A stretch of DNA of 17,168 nt. Source: Methanosphaera sp. (GTDB lineage: Archaea > Methanobacteriota > Methanobacteria > Methanobacteriales > Methanobacteriaceae). The translations under genes and the position numbers were made by a program. Shown here one piece after another: positions 13,533 through 17,168 of this stretch. The notes under the pieces were generated by a model. It did not search any database and had not been told where the DNA came from. It was given only the letters and a program-made list of their open reading frames with translations. Position 1 is the stretch's first letter. Every line of letters begins with the position of its first letter. Location of the stretch: contig DUHK01000036.1 in NCBI GenBank assembly GCA_013330915.1, forward strand, positions 1 through 17,168, given 5' to 3'.

Positions 13533-15392
13533 ATGAAAATAAAAGAGTTATTAGATTCTGACAAAGGAAAAAAACGCTTCATGCTGGGAAATGAAGCAGC
13601 TGTAAGAGGTGTTTTGGAAGCTGGCGTTTCATTGGCAGCAACATATCCCGGAACTCCGTCTTCAGAAATAGGTGACATTTTATTTAAAATAGCAAAAGAT
13701 GCAAATGTTTATTTTGAATTTTCATCAAATGAAAAGGTTGCAATAGAAGTTGCTGCCTCAGCAGCAAGTACAGGTTTAAGAACTTTTTCATTCATGAAAC
13801 ATGTTGGAGTTAATGTGGCTGCAGATTCATTTATGACTTCAGCATACATCGGTGTTGAAGGCAGTTTACTTGTATTGGTTGCAGACGATCCATCAACGTT
13901 CTCTTCACAAAACGAACAGGACACACGACACTTTGCAAGACAAGCCAATATTCCATTATTTGAACCATCCAATCCTCAGGAAATTAAAGATTTTATCCAT
14001 TATGCATATGGAATATCTGACGAATTTAATATTCCTGTAATCTTAAGAACAACTACTCGTGTATCACACATGAGGGGAATAGTGGAAACAGATGAATATG
14101 TAAAAAATACAAAAGTTACAGGAGAATTTAAAGATAATGGTTTGCATGTACCTGTTCCAGAGGCAGCTCGTGTAATGCACAATAATCTTGTGGACAAAAT
14201 AAACCAGATCCGTGAAGTTTCAAACCAAAGTCCTTTAAATAAAATAATAGATAACGGGGCAGATGTTGGTATTATAGCTTCAGGAGGAGCATATAATTAC
14301 GTTGCTGATGTAATCAATCAAAATAATCTAAAAGTTAACGTACTGAAAATCGGTTTTTCACATCCATATCCTGAAAAACTTGTCAAACAATTCCTGGAAG
14401 ATAATAAAGAAGTTCTTGTGGTTGAAGAAGTCGATCCGATTAATGAAATTGAAACATTGGCAATTGCCGGAAAATACAACATTAACACAAATATTCATGG
14501 AAAAAGAGATTCAACATTACCTGAAACATTTGAATATACTCCTGACATAATATTTGATGCACTTCAAAAATTAACAGAATTTGAAGATAATCGTAACAGT
14601 CCAAATGAAGCTTCATCCATTGAATTACCTTCCCGACCTGCAACATTATGTTCCGGTTGTCCACACAGGGCATCATATTATGCAGCAAGGGAAGCAATAG
14701 ACAGCTTAAATCTTGACATTGAAAGCATACATCCTTCAGATATAGGATGTTACACCTTAGGAATAGCACCTCCATACAAAATGGCAAATTATTTAATGTC
14801 CATGGGGGCCAGTGTAGGGACAAGTTGTGGATTCAGTAAATCAACACAGGATCAGCCAATCATAAGTTTCATAGGTGATTCAACATTTTTCCATGCAGGT
14901 ATACCTCCGTTAATCAATGCTGTTCACAACAAAACCAAATTCACATTGGTAATATTGGATAACAGGATTACTGCCATGACCGGTGGTCAAACAAATCCTG
15001 GAATACCTGTTGATGGTATGGGTGATGATGCACCTGCAATTTCAATAGAAGCATTGGTAAAATCAATAGGAATCGGTTTTGTAAAAAAAGTCAATCCTTT
15101 GGATGTTAAAGAAATGATTGAAGTTTACAAAGAAGCTCTCGATTATGACGGAGTTTCAGTAATCATAGCCAAATATCCATGTAACTTAATTAACAAGAAA
15201 CAGATTAAGGAAAGAAAATACAGCATAGTTGTTGACAATGACAAATGTGTCCATTGTAACATATGTGTAGACAAGTTAGCATGTCCAAGTATCAATGAAA
15301 TAGATGGAATGATTACAATAGACCAAGTATGTAATAAATGTGGAGTTTGTACTCAGGTATGTCCTACAAATGCAATATCCAAGAGGGAGTAG
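13533..15392 (+). CDS. iorA: Indolepyruvate:ferredoxin oxidoreductase, alpha subunit
   Basis: The 619-residue protein oxidatively decarboxylates aryl pyruvates (indole-, phenyl-, hydroxyphenylpyruvate) to aryl-acetyl-CoA with ferredoxin, or runs in reverse to make aromatic amino-acid precursors. The N-terminal domain opens with FMLGNEAAVRGVLEAG and YPGTPSSEI. A CSGCPHR motif (C373, C376) precedes the thiamine-pyrophosphate-binding domain, whose motif runs from GDST (448) to N477. The C-terminus carries two [4Fe-4S] motifs, C572-C575-C578-C584 with a five-residue last gap and C600-C603-C606-C610. ATG 13533 was chosen over TTG 13527 because AAGGAG is 8 bases upstream of it. It is transcribed divergently from tfrB and followed by iorB after 5 bases. 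Length is normal for the family. Confidence 0.96.
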   Translation: MKIKELLDSDKGKKRFMLGNEAAVRGVLEAGVSLAATYPGTPSSEIGDILFKIAKDANVYFEFSSNEKVAIEVAASAASTGLRTFSFMKHVGVNVAADSFMTSAYIGVEGSLLVLVADDPSTFSSQNEQDTRHFARQANIPLFEPSNPQEIKDFIHYAYGISDEFNIPVILRTTTRVSHMRGIVETDEYVKNTKVTGEFKDNGLHVPVPEAARVMHNNLVDKINQIREVSNQSPLNKIIDNGADVGIIASGGAYNYVADVINQNNLKVNVLKIGFSHPYPEKLVKQFLEDNKEVLVVEEVDPINEIETLAIAGKYNINTNIHGKRDSTLPETFEYTPDIIFDALQKLTEFEDNRNSPNEASSIELPSRPATLCSGCPHRASYYAAREAIDSLNLDIESIHPSDIGCYTLGIAPPYKMANYLMSMGASVGTSCGFSKSTQDQPIISFIGDSTFFHAGIPPLINAVHNKTKFTLVILDNRITAMTGGQTNPGIPVDGMGDDAPAISIEALVKSIGIGFVKKVNPLDVKEMIEVYKEALDYDGVSVIIAKYPCNLINKKQIKERKYSIVVDNDKCVHCNICVDKLACPSINEIDGMITIDQVCNKCGVCTQVCPTNAISKRE

Positions 15393-15397
15393 ATAAA

Positions 15398-15982
15398 ATG
15401 GTATATAATATTTATATTTGTGGAATCGGTGGACAAGGTATCATTAAAACATCAATAGTAATAGGTGAAACTGCATTATCTAAAGACATGAATGTTGTCA
15501 TGAGTGAAATACATGGAATGAGTCAAAGGGGAGGAGTAGTTTCAACAGAATTAAAAATCGGTGAAGACCAGAGTCCTATAATTCAGGAGGGTGGTGCAGA
15601 TTTAATACTGTCCTTTGAACCAGTGGAAGCTTTAAGAGCTCTACCTAAATCAAATAAAAATTCAATAATAGTTACAAATGTTTCACCTGTACTTCCATCC
15701 ACAATCAATCAGCAGGATGTTGATTATCCGGATGTTGATGAGATTATAAAAGAGCTGGAATCAAAAGTAGAAAAAGTTTACGCTATTGATGCAAATGAAA
15801 TAGCAAACAACGCAGGGCATCCATTATCAATGAATATGGCAATGTTGGGTGCTGCAACTGCAATCTCCACATTCCCACTTAACAAAGAAGAAGTAATAGA
15901 AATGATGAAAAACCATCTTCCACCTAAATCTATTGAAATAAATTTAATAGCATTCGAGGAAGGATATAATTCTTGTCTATAA
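15398..15982 (+). CDS. iorB: Indolepyruvate:ferredoxin oxidoreductase, beta subunit
   Basis: The 194-residue protein is the gamma-domain-type partner of IorA. Near the N-terminus is CGIGGQGIIKTS (8-19), typical of pyruvate/ketoisovalerate oxidoreductase gamma domains. It is followed by SEIHGMSQRGGVVSTELKIG and ADLILSFEPVEALRALP, all family blocks. It forms the (alpha-beta)2 enzyme that binds CoA and channels electrons to ferredoxin. ATG 15398 lies 5 bases after the iorA TAG, with GGGAG (15385-15389) within the last iorA codons as ribosome binding site, so the subunits are co-translated in matched amounts. In-frame upstream codons inside iorA have no site. It converges on the ACT gene with 17 bases between stops. 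Confidence 0.96.
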   Translation: MVYNIYICGIGGQGIIKTSIVIGETALSKDMNVVMSEIHGMSQRGGVVSTELKIGEDQSPIIQEGGADLILSFEPVEALRALPKSNKNSIIVTNVSPVLPSTINQQDVDYPDVDEIIKELESKVEKVYAIDANEIANNAGHPLSMNMAMLGAATAISTFPLNKEEVIEMMKNHLPPKSIEINLIAFEEGYNSCL

Positions 15983-15988
15983 AAAAAA
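15981..15988 (-). terminator. T8 terminator of the ACT-ligase unit
   Basis: The minus strand reads CTC then T8 starting 12 bases after the ACT stop. The A8 on the other strand includes the last two bases of the iorB TAA. No plus-strand T-run follows iorB here, so iorB may end inside the convergent gene. Confidence 0.45.
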
Positions 15989-15999
15989 GAGTATGAAGG

Positions 16000-16443
16000 T
16001 TATATTGAATAAATCTCTTCAGGAGATATGATATTCACATTTCCTTCTTCTAATATTTTATATCCTTCATCCATATTATTTTCTAATTTTAATATTACAA
16101 TTGCATTATAAGTTTTTTGTTCAACAAAAGCATATAAATATTCAAGATTTATTTCATTTTTATCTAAAATTCTTAATACCTGGTTTAATCCTCCAGGTTC
16201 GTCACTGATTGATACAGCTATTACTTTCGTAATTTTTACAATAAAATCATTTTCTTCTAATTCTTCCTTAACCTTTGCTGGATCAGTTACAATTAATCTG
16301 AGAATACCGAATTCAGAAGTATCTGCAAGAGATAAAGCTCGAATATTTATATTTAATTTCTCAATAATGTCTAAGATATGTAATAAACGTCCCTCTTTGT
16401 TTTCTAAAAATATGGATAATTGGTCGACATATTTTTCTGCCAT
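16000..16443 (-). CDS. Tandem ACT-domain amino-acid-binding protein
   Basis: The 147-residue protein consists of two ACT domains and nothing else. The first (about 8-70) contains LSIFLENKEGRLLHILDIIE; the second (about 73-143) contains VIAVSISDEPGGLNQVLRIL. Both carry the Gly-rich loop and following helix where ACT domains bind amino acids. Such tandem ACT proteins commonly sit next to phenylacetate-CoA-ligase-like genes in archaea and bacteria. They are thought to sense an aromatic or branched amino acid and regulate a partner enzyme; no direct target is known. The start at 16443 has AGGAAGTGA upstream, overlapping the ligase stop codon, so translation follows the ligase directly. The nearby iorAB pair suggests an aromatic amino acid as ligand (inference). 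Confidence 0.88.
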   Translation of the reverse strand: MAEKYVDQLSIFLENKEGRLLHILDIIEKLNINIRALSLADTSEFGILRLIVTDPAKVKEELEENDFIVKITKVIAVSISDEPGGLNQVLRILDKNEINLEYLYAFVEQKTYNAIVILKLENNMDEGYKILEEGNVNIISPEEIYSI

Positions 16444-16454
16444 AAAGTCACTTC

Positions 16455-17168
16455 CTATTTATTTCTATTATCAATTACTCTTACTGCTTTTCCAGATTCT
16501 ACTCTGTCGATAGTTTTTGGTTCTACCAGTGTCACGTTTACTCTTAAGCCTATTTCATCATGAATTGCATGGGATAACTTTTCCTTAATACCCACAAGTT
16601 CTTTTACGTTGTCAAAGAAAATATCTGGTGATGCTTCAACTTTAACTTCTATTTGATCTAATACGTCAGGTCTTGTTAATATTATCTGGTAATGAGGTTC
16701 TACTCCTTCAATTGAAAGTAAAGCCTTTTCAATTTGTGATGGGAATACGCTTACACCTTTAATTTTAAGCATATCATCTGTTCTACCTGTAATTTTGTCC
16801 ATTTTAACTAGAGTTCTTCCACAGCCACATTTTTCGTGGCGTATCTTTGTAACGTCCCTTGTTCTGAATCTTATTAGAGGCATACCTACTCTGGTTAAAG
16901 TTGTAAGAACTAATTCTCCTGACTGATTTTCAGGAAGTTGTTTCATTGTTACAGGATCAATAATTTCCGGGTAAAAATGATCTTCGTTCAGGTGTAATCC
17001 ATTTTGTTGGTTACATTCCATAGCTACTCCAGGTCCCATAACTTCTGTTAGTCCGTATATGTTATATGCAGGTGTTTGGAATTTTTCTTCTATCTGTTTT
17101 CTCATTTCATCTGTCCAACTTTCAGAACCGAAACCTATTACTTTAAGATTTAAATCGTCAGGGGTGAT
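16455..17168 (-). CDS. Phenylacetate-CoA ligase / F390 synthetase-like adenylating enzyme, N-terminus missing
   Basis: The open frame runs through the right edge, giving the last 237 residues of a protein normally about 430 long. It contains the acyl-adenylate motif YNIYGLTEVMGPGVAMEC, then GELVLTTLTRVGMPLIRFRTRD, a CGCGR segment, and the hinge region ITGRTDDMLKIKGVSVFP leading into the small C-terminal domain. These are PaaK-family features. PaaK-type enzymes activate aryl acids to aryl-CoA, matching IorAB, which interconverts aryl-CoA and aryl pyruvate. In Methanobacteriales the homologous coenzyme F390 synthetase adenylylates F420, and similar genes carry that name. The IorAB and ACT neighbours favour the aryl-CoA role, but the specificity is not settled by the visible part. 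The internal ATG at 17105 is not the start: the upstream codons encode FGSESWTDE, a family segment. Confidence 0.85.
   Translation of the reverse strand: MTPDDLNLKVIGFGSESWTDEMRKQIEEKFQTPAYNIYGLTEVMGPGVAMECNQQNGLHLNEDHFYPEIIDPVTMKQLPENQSGELVLTTLTRVGMPLIRFRTRDVTKIRHEKCGCGRTLVKMDKITGRTDDMLKIKGVSVFPSQIEKALLSIEGVEPHYQIILTRPDVLDQIEVKVEASPDIFFDNVKELVGIKEKLSHAIHDEIGLRVNVTLVEPKTIDRVESGKAVRVIDNRNK

Noticed and set aside
14482..14823. Minus-strand open frame of 113 codons inside iorA
   Set aside because: It is a shadow of iorA; the translation is an unstructured Cys/Leu/His-rich mix and there is no promoter or ribosome binding site.
15338..15397. 20-codon upstream extension of iorB inside iorA
   Set aside because: The family starts at the MVYNIYICGIGGQG region, and GGGAG marks ATG 15398 as the start.

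Overview
The window is about 30% G+C and densely packed with housekeeping and energy genes of a hydrogenotrophic methanogen. Several genes point to Methanobacteriales, most likely Methanobacteriaceae such as Methanosphaera or Methanobrevibacter: a TfrB-type thiol:fumarate reductase subunit, an archaeal geranylgeranyl reductase with its own ferredoxin, an archaeosine synthase core, an archaeal SepF, indolepyruvate:ferredoxin oxidoreductase, and a PaaK/F390-synthetase-like ligase. Ribosome binding sites are of the GGTGA/GGAG type, promoters look like archaeal TATA boxes, and many transcripts seem to end in T-runs. The genus is inferred from gene content and base composition only.

Layout. Positions 1-130 hold the tail of hypC on the plus strand. 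A minus-strand block (287-4449) reads, in transcription order: sfsA, a small SWIM zinc-finger protein, a small zinc-ribbon protein, a 54-residue two-cluster ferredoxin, a geranylgeranyl reductase, an ArcS core protein lacking the usual N-terminal half, a DUF59/MIP18 protein and tRNA-Ile(GAU). A plus-strand block (4615-7309) holds a GlmS-isomerase-like SIS protein, a DUF1611 P-loop protein that starts at TTG, and sepF, whose start overlaps the DUF1611 stop (ATGA). A tightly coupled minus-strand operon (11191 down to 7370) encodes a TrmJ-like RNA methyltransferase, dCTP deaminase, glycyl-tRNA synthetase and a TatD-like hydrolase. A lone YbjQ/UPF0145 gene (plus) meets tfrB (minus). tfrB diverges from iorA-iorB (plus), which converge on an ACT-domain gene and a ligase that runs off the right edge (both minus).

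How the genes fit together. Ferredoxin plus geranylgeranyl reductase saturate archaeal membrane lipids. TrmJ-like, Dcd and GlyRS are tRNA and nucleotide maintenance functions. IorAB plus the ligase form a plausible aryl-acid/aryl-CoA module linked to aromatic amino-acid metabolism, with the tandem-ACT protein a likely amino-acid sensor. TfrB links fumarate reduction to CoM-SH/CoB-SH oxidation. The least explained parts are the DUF1611-sepF pair, the stand-alone ArcS core, and the two small zinc proteins heading the lipid-reductase operon. No mobile element, CRISPR array, prophage or defence system was seen. No gene-free stretch exceeds about 260 bases.
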